Origin: Mycobacterium sp. OAS707
GTDB taxonomy: Bacteria; Actinomycetota; Actinomycetes; Mycobacteriales; Mycobacteriaceae
DNA length: 64,000 bases
Assembly (NCBI RefSeq): GCF_014873705.1
Contig: NZ_JADBDS010000001.1
Location: 1,674,001 to 1,738,000, forward strand
Reading direction: 5' to 3'
Shown: positions 36,561 to 44,887 of the stretch, in pieces
Numbering within the stretch: the first letter of the stretch is position 1
Layout: each line of letters opens with the position of its first letter
Notes under the pieces: model-generated
Databases searched by the model: none
What the model saw: the letters and a program-made list of their open reading frames with translations, nothing else
What the model was told of the DNA's origin: nothing
Position numbers and translations under genes: made by a program

Positions 36561-37982
36561 CTAGAGCGAAGCGATGGCACCACGGACGTGAGCAAGAATG
36601 CGCGACGCCGACGTCGGCGCCGGCCGTGGTCCGGGGTCGGCTGCCGACAGGTTGGCGGCGCGGGCGTGCACGAACGCGGCCGCAGCGGCCGCCTCCCCGG
36701 CAGGCAGCCCGGCGGCGAGTAGCGCGCCGATGATGCCCGACAGCACGTCGCCCGATCCCGCTGTGGCGGCCCATGATTGGCCCGCTCGGTTCAGATATAC
36801 CGGCCCCCCGGGCTCGGCGACGATCGTGACGTTGCCCTTCAGCAGTACCGTTGCGCCGAGCCGGTCGGCCAGCTTGCGGGTGGCTGCGACGCGATCGCTG
36901 CCGGGCGGAGCGCCGGCCAACCGCTCGAATTCGCCTGCGTGCGGGGTCAATACGGTCGGGGTTTTACGGCCAGCGATGAGGTCCGGGTGTGCGGCGAGGA
37001 TGGTCAACGCGTCGGCGTCGACGATCACCGGCAGATCGGTCTCCAACGCGAAAGCCAGTGCAGCGGCACCGGTTTCGTCCGTTCCGAGACCGGGCCCGAC
37101 CGCCCAGGCTTGTACGCGGCCCGATGCTTGCGGGCTTGGGGCGGCGATGACTTCTGGCCACTGCGCGAGCACCTGCGGGCCCGCACTTCCGGCGTAGCGA
37201 ACCATTCCTGAGGTGGCGGCGACGGCGGCGCCAGTGCAAAGCACAGCCGCGCCGGGATAGGTGGCGGAGCCGGCCATAATGCCGGTGACGCCCTGGGTGT
37301 ACTTGTCGTCTTTCGGGCCCGGCTTCGGCCAGCGTGCGGCGACGTCTGCGCGGTCGAAACCGAGCACGTCGGTGGACGGGAGGTCGAGGCCGATGTCGAC
37401 CAACTCGACGCGTCCGCAATCGCCAAGGGCGTGAACGGGTTTGAGGCCACCGAACGTCACTGTCAGGGTGGCGTGCACGTGCGGACCTTCGGCCGCACCG
37501 GTCTGCACATCGATGCCGCTTGGGATGTCGACCGCGACGACGGGAATGCCCGCCTGGTCGACGGCGGCGAAAACCTCGGCCGCGTTCGGCCGCAGCGCTC
37601 CCGACCCGGAGATGCCGACGACGCCGTCGATCACCAGATCGGTTGTCGCCGGCACGGTTTCCACCACGGTGCCGCCGGCCCTGGTGAACGCCGCCAACGC
37701 CGCCTTGTGGGTGCGCTCGGGGTTGAGCAGCACCGCTGCGGCGGCGACGCCACGGCGGCGCAGGAACGTCGCTGCCCACAGCGCGTCGCCTCCGTTGTCG
37801 CCGGAGCCGACGACGGCGCATACCCGACGTCCTGCGAGGCCGCCGGTCAGCACAACCAGTTCGCGCACGATCGCGGTGGCCAACCCGAACGCGGCGCGTC
37901 GCATGAGCCCACCCTCGGGCAGCGACGCCAGCAGCGGCGCTTCGGCTTCGCGGATCTCATCGGCGGTGTAGTAGTGCCGCAT
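36561..37982 (-). CDS. nnrD: bifunctional NAD(P)HX epimerase/dehydratase
   Basis: 473 residues from the ATG at 37980-37982, giving the standard MRHYYTADEIREAE start. Residues about 1-210 are the YjeF_N epimerase domain (GSGDNGGDALWAATFLRRRG). Residues about 220-473 are the ADP-dependent (S)-NAD(P)HX dehydratase with TPHAGEFERLAG, LLKGNVTIVAEP and the C-terminal TAGSGDVLSGIIGALLAAG. It repairs hydrated NADH and NADPH. The last codon lies 12 bases from gadB, so the two are co-transcribed. Confidence 0.96.
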   Translation of the reverse strand: MRHYYTADEIREAEAPLLASLPEGGLMRRAAFGLATAIVRELVVLTGGLAGRRVCAVVGSGDNGGDALWAATFLRRRGVAAAAVLLNPERTHKAALAAFTRAGGTVVETVPATTDLVIDGVVGISGSGALRPNAAEVFAAVDQAGIPVVAVDIPSGIDVQTGAAEGPHVHATLTVTFGGLKPVHALGDCGRVELVDIGLDLPSTDVLGFDRADVAARWPKPGPKDDKYTQGVTGIMAGSATYPGAAVLCTGAAVAATSGMVRYAGSAGPQVLAQWPEVIAAPSPQASGRVQAWAVGPGLGTDETGAAALAFALETDLPVIVDADALTILAAHPDLIAGRKTPTVLTPHAGEFERLAGAPPGSDRVAATRKLADRLGATVLLKGNVTIVAEPGGPVYLNRAGQSWAATAGSGDVLSGIIGALLAAGLPAGEAAAAAAFVHARAANLSAADPGPRPAPTSASRILAHVRGAIASL

Positions 37983-38023
37983 TCCAGCCAGGATTCCATG
38001 CCCGCGACACTGACAGCGACGTT

Positions 38024-38506
38024 TCAGGCTCCGCTTTTCGTCCGGCTGTAGTGGCGGCGGGCTTTCATTCGGTTGCCGCAACCACTCATCGAGCACCATC
38101 GAGCGGTCCCGGCGCGCGAGTGGTCGATGAGGAACTGCCGACACTCTTCGTTGGCGCACGGTCGCAATCGACCGGGCATATCCCTTTCCAACTCACCCCA
38201 TGCCAGCACCACGCGCGCGGGCCAGTCGGCCTCAAGCGACCAGTGGACACCGTCTGGCCCAAGGTCGGGCACCTGCCGGGCGTCGGTGAGGTAGTGACGG
38301 AGCACCGAAGCGTCGGCCTCCATGAGGACGACTCGTTGCAGGTCGTCGCGCAGGTCCCGGACGTCGGCCCCCTTCGGAGCGCCGTGGGCCCGCAGCCAAC
38401 GGGCGTCCAGCCGATCGACGATCTGCCCGTCGACCATCGGCGTGGTGTTGAGCAGGTCAAGCAGGACGGCCTGCCAATCCACTGTCGAAGGCATGCTAAC
38501 CATCAT
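38024..38506 (-). CDS. CGNR zinc-finger transcription factor
   Basis: 160 residues from the ATG at 38504-38506 (a second ATG follows directly, and a third three codons later). The N-terminal domain of about 110 residues is the ABATE-type stress-responsive ligand domain. The C-terminal CGNR zinc finger is in RPCANEECRQFLIDHS and WCSMSGCGNRMKARRHY, with the four cysteines and the CGNR signature. Such proteins bind DNA and regulate a divergently placed gene. The 28-bp inverted repeat at 38497-38524 covers its start codon, pointing to autorepression. Confidence 0.92.
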   Translation of the reverse strand: MMVSMPSTVDWQAVLLDLLNTTPMVDGQIVDRLDARWLRAHGAPKGADVRDLRDDLQRVVLMEADASVLRHYLTDARQVPDLGPDGVHWSLEADWPARVVLAWGELERDMPGRLRPCANEECRQFLIDHSRAGTARWCSMSGCGNRMKARRHYSRTKSGA

Positions 38507-38524
38507 ATAGCTGTTGACGGGTTA
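38497..38524. promoter_or_regulatory. 28-bp inverted repeat over the CGNR gene start (operator 1)
   Basis: TAACCATCATAT at the left and GGGTTA at the right end form a 28-base element with TAACC/GGTTA ends that are inverted. It covers the first codons of the CGNR gene and is the twin of the element at 38548-38575. Confidence 0.62.
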
Positions 38525-38547
38525 GAATCAATAGTGTTGACTGCGCC

Positions 38548-38575
38548 TAACCACTATATCCAATAGAAAGGGTTA
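38548..38575. promoter_or_regulatory. 28-bp inverted repeat at the hydrolase ribosome site (operator 2)
   Basis: TAACCACTATAT at the left and GGGTTA at the right end, the same length and end sequences as operator 1, 51 bases from it start to start. The right end lies 3 bases before the hydrolase ATG region and includes its AGGGTTAGGA ribosome site. Confidence 0.62.
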
Positions 38576-38578
38576 GGA

Positions 38579-39448
38579 ATGGTCACGCACCATCGCTTCG
38601 CCGAGGTCGCCGGTCGCCGGATCTTCTATCGCGAGGGCGGCTCACCCGGCGCACCCGCCGTCGTTCTGCTGCACGGCACGCCCGCCAGTTCGCACCAGTA
38701 CCGCAACCTGATCCCTGCGCTGGCCGATCGCTACCACGTCGTCGCCCCTGACTACCCCGGCTTCGGGCACTCCGACGTGCCGGGCGCCGACGAGTTCAGC
38801 TACACGTTCGACAACCTCGCCGACCATGTCGACGCGCTGCTCGACCACCTCGCACTGCCGAGGTATGCGATCTTCGTCCAGGACTACGGCGCTCCCGTCG
38901 GCTGGCGGCTGGCACTGCGCCATCCCGAGCGCATCGCAGCGATCATCACCCAGAACGGCAACGCCTACGTGGACGGGTTTGTCGGCGACGTGATGAAGCC
39001 GCTGTTCGCCTACGGCCGCGAGCGGTCCGAAACCAACGCCGCTGCCCTGCGCGAACTCATCAGCACAGACGGGCTGAAATGGCAATTCACCCATGGGGTT
39101 TCGGATCCGTCGGTGGTCGACCCCGACACGTGGGTCAATGCGCACTCAGCGGTGGCGAGCAGCCCGCAACGGATCGCCGCGCAGCTGGAACTGTTCGCGG
39201 ACTACAGCTCCAACGTCGATCTGTACCCGCGTGTGCACGAATACTTCCGGACCTCGCAGGTACCGCTGCTGGCGGTATGGGGCCGCAACGACCAGATATT
39301 CGGCCCGGACGGCGCATTGGCGTTCGCGCGGGATCTCCCGGGAGCCGAGATCAACCTGCTCGACGGCGGCCACTTCTTGTTGGAGAGCAGGCTGGCCGAG
39401 GTCGTCGCGTTGGTCCGGCCGTTCCTGGAGCGGCATTTAATCGGCTGA
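38579..39448 (+). CDS. alpha/beta hydrolase of the epoxide hydrolase/haloalkane dehalogenase type
   Basis: 289 residues, start ATG at 38579 after AGGGTTAGGA. The family signature is complete: oxyanion HGTP at 32-35 (LLHGTPASSHQYR), DYPGFGHSD at about 58-66, and the nucleophile Asp102 in FVQDYGAPVGWR, where lipases would have Ser. The acid is Asp in AVWGRNDQIFGPDG, and the His is in DGGHFLLES. This fits a covalent-ester mechanism on an epoxide or halogenated substrate. Its ribosome site lies within the second 28-bp repeat, so the divergent CGNR regulator probably controls it. Confidence 0.9.
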   Translation: MVTHHRFAEVAGRRIFYREGGSPGAPAVVLLHGTPASSHQYRNLIPALADRYHVVAPDYPGFGHSDVPGADEFSYTFDNLADHVDALLDHLALPRYAIFVQDYGAPVGWRLALRHPERIAAIITQNGNAYVDGFVGDVMKPLFAYGRERSETNAAALRELISTDGLKWQFTHGVSDPSVVDPDTWVNAHSAVASSPQRIAAQLELFADYSSNVDLYPRVHEYFRTSQVPLLAVWGRNDQIFGPDGALAFARDLPGAEINLLDGGHFLLESRLAEVVALVRPFLERHLIG

Positions 39449-39814
39449 GCGCCCCTGCGTCTTGTCGACCGCGGCGGCGGAGCGTTGTTGCCACGGCCAC
39501 GCCCCCGTCACCTCCAGTTGCAGCGAGAAGCTCAGGAACGTCCGGATCAGCACGATGCCGCCGAGCACTGCCACGCTCTCGGCACTGGGTGTGACGGCAA
39601 CGGTGCGGATGATGTCTGCGGCGACCAGGAATTCGAGCCCGAGCAGGATCGCGCGGCCGAGGCGTCTGCGGAAGAACTCATATGCGCCACCATCTTCTTG
39701 GCGAGCCCGGCCAATCGTCAGGAAGACGGCCAGTATCGCGCCGCCTGCGATGACGGCGACACCGATCGCATCGATCGTCGAGCCGATGCCCTCGATCACC
39801 TCGACGAGAGACAC
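39437..39814 (-). CDS. DUF1622 membrane protein
   Basis: 125 residues with three hydrophobic segments (about 15-38, 55-75 and 80-100). The motif GRAILLGLEFLVAADIIRTV with a neighbouring RRRLGRA segment is typical of DUF1622, a small inner-membrane family of unknown role. The 3' end overlaps the convergent hydrolase by 12 bases. There is no link in content to glmS, which ends just upstream on the same strand. Confidence 0.83.
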   Translation of the reverse strand: MSLVEVIEGIGSTIDAIGVAVIAGGAILAVFLTIGRARQEDGGAYEFFRRRLGRAILLGLEFLVAADIIRTVAVTPSAESVAVLGGIVLIRTFLSFSLQLEVTGAWPWQQRSAAAVDKTQGRSAD

Positions 39815-39865
39815 GCCGTCATGGTGTCACTCTCGGCGCTGCTATTGCGACGACACGCCGCCGCA

Positions 39866-41728
39866 CTACTCGACTGTGACGGACTTCGCCAGGTTGCGGG
39901 GCTTGTCCACGTCGTAACCACGGGCCTGCGCAACGCCTGCGGCGAACACCTGCAGCGGGATGGTCGACAGCAGCGGCTGGAAAAGCGTTGACACCGCCGG
40001 AATTTCGAGCAGGTGATCGGCGTAGGGCCGGACGGTGTCGTCGCCTTCTTCTGCGATGACGATCGTGATCGCTCCGCGGGCCTGGATCTCCCGGATGTTC
40101 GACAGCAGTTTGGCGTGCAGCGTCGGTGAGTTCTTCGGCGACGGCATCACGACGATGACCGGCAGGCCGTCCTCGATCAGCGCGATCGGGCCGTGTTTGA
40201 GCTCACCGGCGGCGAAACCCTCGGCGTGCATGTACGCCAATTCCTTGAGCTTGAGCGCGCCTTCGAGCGCGACGGGATAACCGACGTGGCGGCCGAGGAA
40301 CAGCACCGTCTGCGACTGCGCGAACCGGTGAGCGAGCGCCACAACCGGTTCGGTGGTCTCGAGCACCCGCGCAACCAAGTCGGGCATCGCCTCGAGATCG
40401 CGGTACTCGCGCTCCACCTCGTCGGGGTACTTGGTGCCCCGCGCCTGCGCAAGAGCAAGGCCGACAAGGTAATTCGCGGCGATCTGGGCGAGGAATGTCT
40501 TGGTCGACGCCACGCCGATCTCGGGCCCGGCCCGCGTGTAGAGCACCGCATCGCACTCGCGCGGGATCTGGCTGCCGTTGGTGTTGCAGATGGCAAGCAC
40601 CTTGGCCTTCTGTTCCTTGGCGTGGCGCACCGCCTCCAGTGTGTCGGCGGTTTCACCGGACTGCGAGATCGCCACGACCAGCGTGTGGCTGTCCAAAACC
40701 GGGTCGCGGTAACGGAATTCGCTGGCGAGTTCGACCTCGACGGGTAGCCGCGTCCAGTGCTCGATCGCGTACTTGGCGAGCAGCCCGGAGTGATAGGCCG
40801 TCCCGCAGGCCACCACGAAGACCTTGTCGATCTCCCGCAACTCCTGATCGGACAGCCGCTGCTCGTCAAGAACGATGCGTCCGTCCGCGAAGTGGCCGAG
40901 CAAGGTGTCGGAAACCGCGGCGGGCTGCTCGGCGATCTCCTTGAGCATGAAGTACTCGTAGCCACCCTTTTCGGCGGCCGACAGGTCCCAGTCGATGTGA
41001 AACTCACGAAAATCGACGTTCGGATCGCCGTGGAAATCCGTGATGCGGTAACCGTCCGCGGTGATCACGACGGCCTGGTCTTGGCCTAGTTCGACAGCGT
41101 CGCGGGTGTGCTCGATGAAGGCGGCGACGTCGGAGCCGATGAACATCTCGCCGTCGCCGACACCGACGACCAGCGGGGTGGAGCGGCGGGCGGCGACGAT
41201 CATGCCGGGTTCGTCGGCGTTCGCGAAGACCAGCGTGAAGTGACCCTCGAGCCGGCGCAGCACCGTGAGCACGGAGGCCGCGAAGTCGCCCGCTGTCTCA
41301 CCGTCGCGGTACTGCCGGGAGACCAGGTGAACCGCGACCTCGGTGTCGGTGTCGCTGGCGAACTCGACGCCTGCGGCCTCCAGTTCGGCGCGCAGCGGCG
41401 CGTAGTTCTCGATGATGCCGTTGTGGACCACCGCGATCTTGCCCGCTGCGTCGCGGTGCGGGTGGGCGTTGCGGTCGGTGGGCCTGCCATGCGTGGCCCA
41501 CCGGGTGTGGCCCAGGCCGGTGGTGCCGACGAGACTGTCGCTGGACTCTGCGAGTGTCGCCTCGAGGTTGGCCAGCCGGCCTGCGCGCCGACGGATCGTC
41601 AGCCCGCCGCGGCCGTCGAGCAGTGCCACCCCCGACGAGTCGTAACCCCGGTACTCCATGCGGCGCAGCGCGTCGACGACGATGTCACAGGCAGGGCGCT
41701 GCCCGACGTAGCCGACGATTCCACACAT
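39866..41728 (-). CDS. glmS: glutamine-fructose-6-phosphate aminotransferase GlmS
   Basis: 620 residues from the ATG at 41726-41728, which places the catalytic Cys at position 2 (exposed as residue 1 after Met removal), in MCGIVGYVGQRP. A codon pair upstream also reads ATG. The N-terminal Ntn-type amidotransferase domain has HTRWATHGRPTDRNAHPH. Two SIS isomerase domains follow, with SQSGETADTLEA and GRHVGYPVALEGALKLKE, and the C-terminus ends DKPRNLAKSVTVE. It makes glucosamine-6-phosphate, entering peptidoglycan and UDP-GlcNAc synthesis upstream of GlmM. No ribozyme-like leader is seen. Confidence 0.98.
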   Translation of the reverse strand: MCGIVGYVGQRPACDIVVDALRRMEYRGYDSSGVALLDGRGGLTIRRRAGRLANLEATLAESSDSLVGTTGLGHTRWATHGRPTDRNAHPHRDAAGKIAVVHNGIIENYAPLRAELEAAGVEFASDTDTEVAVHLVSRQYRDGETAGDFAASVLTVLRRLEGHFTLVFANADEPGMIVAARRSTPLVVGVGDGEMFIGSDVAAFIEHTRDAVELGQDQAVVITADGYRITDFHGDPNVDFREFHIDWDLSAAEKGGYEYFMLKEIAEQPAAVSDTLLGHFADGRIVLDEQRLSDQELREIDKVFVVACGTAYHSGLLAKYAIEHWTRLPVEVELASEFRYRDPVLDSHTLVVAISQSGETADTLEAVRHAKEQKAKVLAICNTNGSQIPRECDAVLYTRAGPEIGVASTKTFLAQIAANYLVGLALAQARGTKYPDEVEREYRDLEAMPDLVARVLETTEPVVALAHRFAQSQTVLFLGRHVGYPVALEGALKLKELAYMHAEGFAAGELKHGPIALIEDGLPVIVVMPSPKNSPTLHAKLLSNIREIQARGAITIVIAEEGDDTVRPYADHLLEIPAVSTLFQPLLSTIPLQVFAAGVAQARGYDVDKPRNLAKSVTVE

Positions 41729-41780
41729 AGGCATCCAGGGTAGTGCAAGGGCTGGGTCACACCTGCTGCGCTACGGTTCG

Positions 41781-42629
41781 ATGGTGGCCAGCACGAAGAA
41801 GCTTTTCGCAGCTCTGACCCGCCGCGGACCGCACCGCGTTTTGCGTGGTGACCTGGCCTTCGCCGGTATGCCGGGTGTGGTCTATACCCCGGAGTCCGGG
41901 CTGAACCTGGCGGGTGTGGCGTTCGGGCATGACTGGCTCGCGGGCGTGGACCGCTATGAGGGCACGCTGGAACACCTGGCGTCGTGGGGCATCGTGGCCG
42001 CCGCCCCCGCGACGGAAACAAGCGTGGCGCCGTCGGTGCTGAACCTGGCTTTCGACCTGGGCACCGCCCTCGACATCGTCGCGGGCGTGCGACTGGGTCC
42101 GGGAAAGATCAGCGTGCACCCGACGAAGCTGGGCGTGGTCGGGCACGGCTTCGGCGGCTCGGCGGCGGTGTTCGCGGCGGCCGGAATGCCGGCCAAACCG
42201 AAGGCCGTCGTAGCGATGTTTCCGACGGTGACCAAGCCACCCGCGGAGCAGCCCGCGGCCTCGTTGCCGGTGCCTGGTCTGGTGCTCACCGCGCCGGGTG
42301 ACCCAATGACGTTGCGCTCCAACGCCGTCGAGCTGTCCAGAGTCTGGAAGGGCGCGACGCTTCGCACGGTGAACAAAGCCAAGGCCGGTGGGTTGATCGA
42401 GGGCAGGCGGTTGGCGCGTGTCGTGGGACTGCCGGGGGCCGACCGTAGCACGCAAAAGGTCGTGCGCGCTTTGCTGACGGGTTACCTGCTGCACACGCTG
42501 ACCGCAGACAAGGCCTACGCCGACTTCGCCGACCCCGAGGTCGACCTGCCCAAGGCCCCGGCGGTTGATCCGTTCGCCGATGATCCGGTGGACATGGAGA
42601 ACAAGGTCATTGCGCTACTGAAGCCCTGA
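41781..42629 (+). CDS. alpha/beta hydrolase-fold protein (Rv3438-like) with Gly at the nucleophile elbow
   Basis: 282 residues, transcribed divergently from glmS. The hydrolase fold is recognisable (GVAFGHDWLAGV early, VVGHGFGGSAAVFAAAGMP near residue 118), but the elbow is G-H-G-F-G-G where active enzymes have GHSxGG; the middle codon, GGC, reads Gly. No alternative Ser or Cys stands there. The last 30 residues are acidic and proline-containing. A binding or structural role is more likely than hydrolysis. It is followed by the LLM oxidoreductase on the same strand after 37 bases. Confidence 0.78.
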   Translation: MVASTKKLFAALTRRGPHRVLRGDLAFAGMPGVVYTPESGLNLAGVAFGHDWLAGVDRYEGTLEHLASWGIVAAAPATETSVAPSVLNLAFDLGTALDIVAGVRLGPGKISVHPTKLGVVGHGFGGSAAVFAAAGMPAKPKAVVAMFPTVTKPPAEQPAASLPVPGLVLTAPGDPMTLRSNAVELSRVWKGATLRTVNKAKAGGLIEGRRLARVVGLPGADRSTQKVVRALLTGYLLHTLTADKAYADFADPEVDLPKAPAVDPFADDPVDMENKVIALLKP

Positions 42630-42666
42630 GTTCTGTCAACCAACCGGTTGGGGGTATAACTTCGTA

Positions 42667-43707
42667 ATGCGGACAGGGATATTTCTCAACTACGCCGGTG
42701 GCTTTCTGGAGGCCGTCGACGAGGTCGTCGAACTGGAGAAAATCGGCGTCGACATCGCATTGGTGGCCGAGGCCTACTCCTACGACGCGATCAGCCAGTT
42801 GGGCTTCCTGGCGGCCAAGACCTCGCGGATCGAGCTGGGCACCGGCGTCGTTCCGATCTACATCCGTACCCCGTCGCTGCTGGCAATGACGGCGGCAGGA
42901 CTCGACTACGTCTCCGACGGTCGTTTTCGACTTGGCATCGGCACATCGGGGCCGCAGGTGATGGAGGGCTTCCACGGCGTGCCGTTTGATGCGCCATTGG
43001 GACGCACCCGCGAGGTGGTCGAAATCTGCCGTCAGGTGTGGCGCCGCGAACGCGTCACATACGACGGCAAGTACTACCAGATTCCGCTGCCGCCAGACCA
43101 GGGCAGCGGGCTTGGCAAGCCACTGCAGTTGATCAACCATCCTGTCCGCGAGCGCATTCCGATCACGATCGCCGCGCTGGGGCCGAAGAATGTCGAGCTC
43201 ACCGCCGAGATCGCCGAGGGCTGGCAGCCGGTGTTCTTCTACCCGGAGAAGGCCGACGACGTATGGGGTGAGTCGCTGCGGGCGGGCTACGCCAAGCGCG
43301 ATGCCGCGCTGGGTCCGCTCGACATCATGGCCAGTGCTCCGTTGGCGATCGGTGACGATGTCGACGACCGATTGGCTTGGGTGAAGCCACAATTGGCGCT
43401 CTACATCGGCGGCATGGGTGCGCGTGGCCGCAACTTCTACCACAACCTGGCGACGCGCTACGGTTTCGGCGACGTGGCCAACCACATCCAGGACCTCTAC
43501 CTCGGCGGCAAGAAGGAGGAGGCGATCGCGGCGGTGCCCGACGAACTGGTGCGCCACGTGTCCCTGGTAGGGCCACGAAGCTACGTCAAGGAGAGGCTCG
43601 CCGCGTTTGCCGAAGGTGGTGCGACGACGCTTCTGCTGCAGCCGCTTTCGGGCGACCGCCGCGAATCCGTACGCTTCGTCGAGGAATTGCAGTCGCTGCT
43701 GCCATAG
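42667..43707 (+). CDS. F420-dependent (LLM class) oxidoreductase
   Basis: 346 residues of the luciferase-like TIM-barrel family. The typical pieces are present: TGIFLNYAGGFLEAVD start, ELGTGVVPIYIRTPSLLAMTA near residue 57, and DGRFRLGIGTSGPQVMEGFHG near residue 80. Mycobacterial relatives use the deazaflavin F420 for hydride transfer. The substrate is unknown. Starts 37 bases after the previous gene and may share its transcript. Confidence 0.92.
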   Translation: MRTGIFLNYAGGFLEAVDEVVELEKIGVDIALVAEAYSYDAISQLGFLAAKTSRIELGTGVVPIYIRTPSLLAMTAAGLDYVSDGRFRLGIGTSGPQVMEGFHGVPFDAPLGRTREVVEICRQVWRRERVTYDGKYYQIPLPPDQGSGLGKPLQLINHPVRERIPITIAALGPKNVELTAEIAEGWQPVFFYPEKADDVWGESLRAGYAKRDAALGPLDIMASAPLAIGDDVDDRLAWVKPQLALYIGGMGARGRNFYHNLATRYGFGDVANHIQDLYLGGKKEEAIAAVPDELVRHVSLVGPRSYVKERLAAFAEGGATTLLLQPLSGDRRESVRFVEELQSLLP

Positions 43708-43710
43708 CGG

Positions 43711-44394
43711 TCAGTACGGCGCCGCGACTCCATCGCGAGTCAGGGTCAGATCGCCGCAGCTGAGGTCGGCCGCTGTGGTCCACGCCGGATCCTGCTCCGA
43801 CGTCGCGGTGACGGTGTCGGATCGGCCGAGGGTGACCCAGGCACCGTTGAGGTCAATCTCGGTGCGGCGCACTGCCAGTAGCGGTCGGCCCTGATCGTCG
43901 CGCAGCTGTAGTAACTGGACCAGGTGCCTGCCATCGCCGAGATCGCTGCAACCTATGCCGTCACCGAGCGCGCGTCGATGCCCGACGTCGAAGCGGAATT
44001 CCTCGCCGGTCTGCTCGACGGCTGGGTAGATTCTGCAGCCCGACACCACGTACAGAATTGCCTCGCGGCCGGTGTCGACGATGATTTGATGGTTGCCGTC
44101 CTGCTGAGCGTCGACCAACATCGCCCGGCGCTGCAGCGGGCTGGCGCTGATGACTTTCGCCGCGCTGTAGCCCTGCGGCGTGGTGAGGCCGACGACGGTG
44201 TCGGAAATCCACAGTGTGGCCGGCTGACCGTAGATGTCGCTGACGTCCTTGCTCGCCGCCTTGGCCGGCGGTCCACCGTCCCGGCAGTGATCATCGGCCG
44301 ACGCGCGCGGGACGACGACCATGCCGAGCAAGATCATCGCGATGGCCGACACCGCGCGGATGACGCGAAGTGACTTCCCTGTCTCAGCCGACAT
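43711..44394 (-). CDS. secreted hypothetical protein
   Basis: 227 residues with an N-terminal signal peptide (basic MSAETGKSLRVIRA, then a hydrophobic core, cleavage near RASA-DDH). The mature part has several cysteines (for example in DDHCRDG, SGCRIYP, GIGCSDLG and LSCGDLTL), likely disulfide-bonded outside the cell. No known domain was recognised. Overlaps the DUF6636-like gene upstream by 11 bases, so it is the last gene of a secreted-protein run. It ends 3 bases from the convergent LLM gene. Confidence 0.75.
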   Translation of the reverse strand: MSAETGKSLRVIRAVSAIAMILLGMVVVPRASADDHCRDGGPPAKAASKDVSDIYGQPATLWISDTVVGLTTPQGYSAAKVISASPLQRRAMLVDAQQDGNHQIIVDTGREAILYVVSGCRIYPAVEQTGEEFRFDVGHRRALGDGIGCSDLGDGRHLVQLLQLRDDQGRPLLAVRRTEIDLNGAWVTLGRSDTVTATSEQDPAWTTAADLSCGDLTLTRDGVAAPY

Positions 44395-44860
44395 CGAACG
44401 ACTCGTTGGACAAACGGAAGAAATGGCCCGTGGAATTATTGGTGCAGGTGATCCCTGATACCTCGCTAGTGCAGGTGATCACACCGACAGTGCGGCTTTG
44501 GCCGTAGTCAAGCGTCGGCCATGGCAGGGGAAGCTGGTTGGGATATTTGGCACATGTCACGATCGGCGCCTTCGTCGCATCGGCGCGCATCGACACCTGG
44601 GCGACATGACCGCGCGTTGTGCCGCACTCATCGGGTGTCGACCACGTATGGTCGACGATCTCGCAATTCACCACGTTGTTGCCCGCATACTGTTGGCCGT
44701 TGGCTTCGAAGGGAGCCAACAACGTGATCGAGCAGCTGATGTTTCCCGTCGGCGACAGAAAGTCCACGTCCGCAACGTCATCTGCATGCGCGGTCGCCGA
44801 TAGGGCGATGGCGGCAGCGGCGGTCGCCGTCGCGATCAATGCGAGTTTGGCCGTCATCAA
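44384..44860 (-). CDS. secreted DUF6636-like protein
   Basis: 158 residues. The signal peptide (MMTAKLALIATATAAAAIAL) ends near AHA-DDV. The mature part has FLSPTGNISCSI, then a tryptophan-containing HTWSTPDECG, ITCTSEVSGITCTNNSTGHFF and a final LSNESFDVG. These match the DUF6636 pattern of actinobacterial exported proteins, with six cysteines expected to pair. Function unknown. A second ATG directly follows the first. It is 27 bases downstream of the PASTA-like gene. Confidence 0.8.
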   Translation of the reverse strand: MMTAKLALIATATAAAAIALSATAHADDVADVDFLSPTGNISCSITLLAPFEANGQQYAGNNVVNCEIVDHTWSTPDECGTTRGHVAQVSMRADATKAPIVTCAKYPNQLPLPWPTLDYGQSRTVGVITCTSEVSGITCTNNSTGHFFRLSNESFDVG

Positions 44861-44887
44861 AGGGTCCTTTCCAAGTGGGAACGAGGG

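Noticed and set aside
39815..41780. glmS ribozyme or riboswitch
   Set aside because: The gap before glmS is only about 50 bases, and the glmS ribozyme is known from Firmicutes, not mycobacteria.
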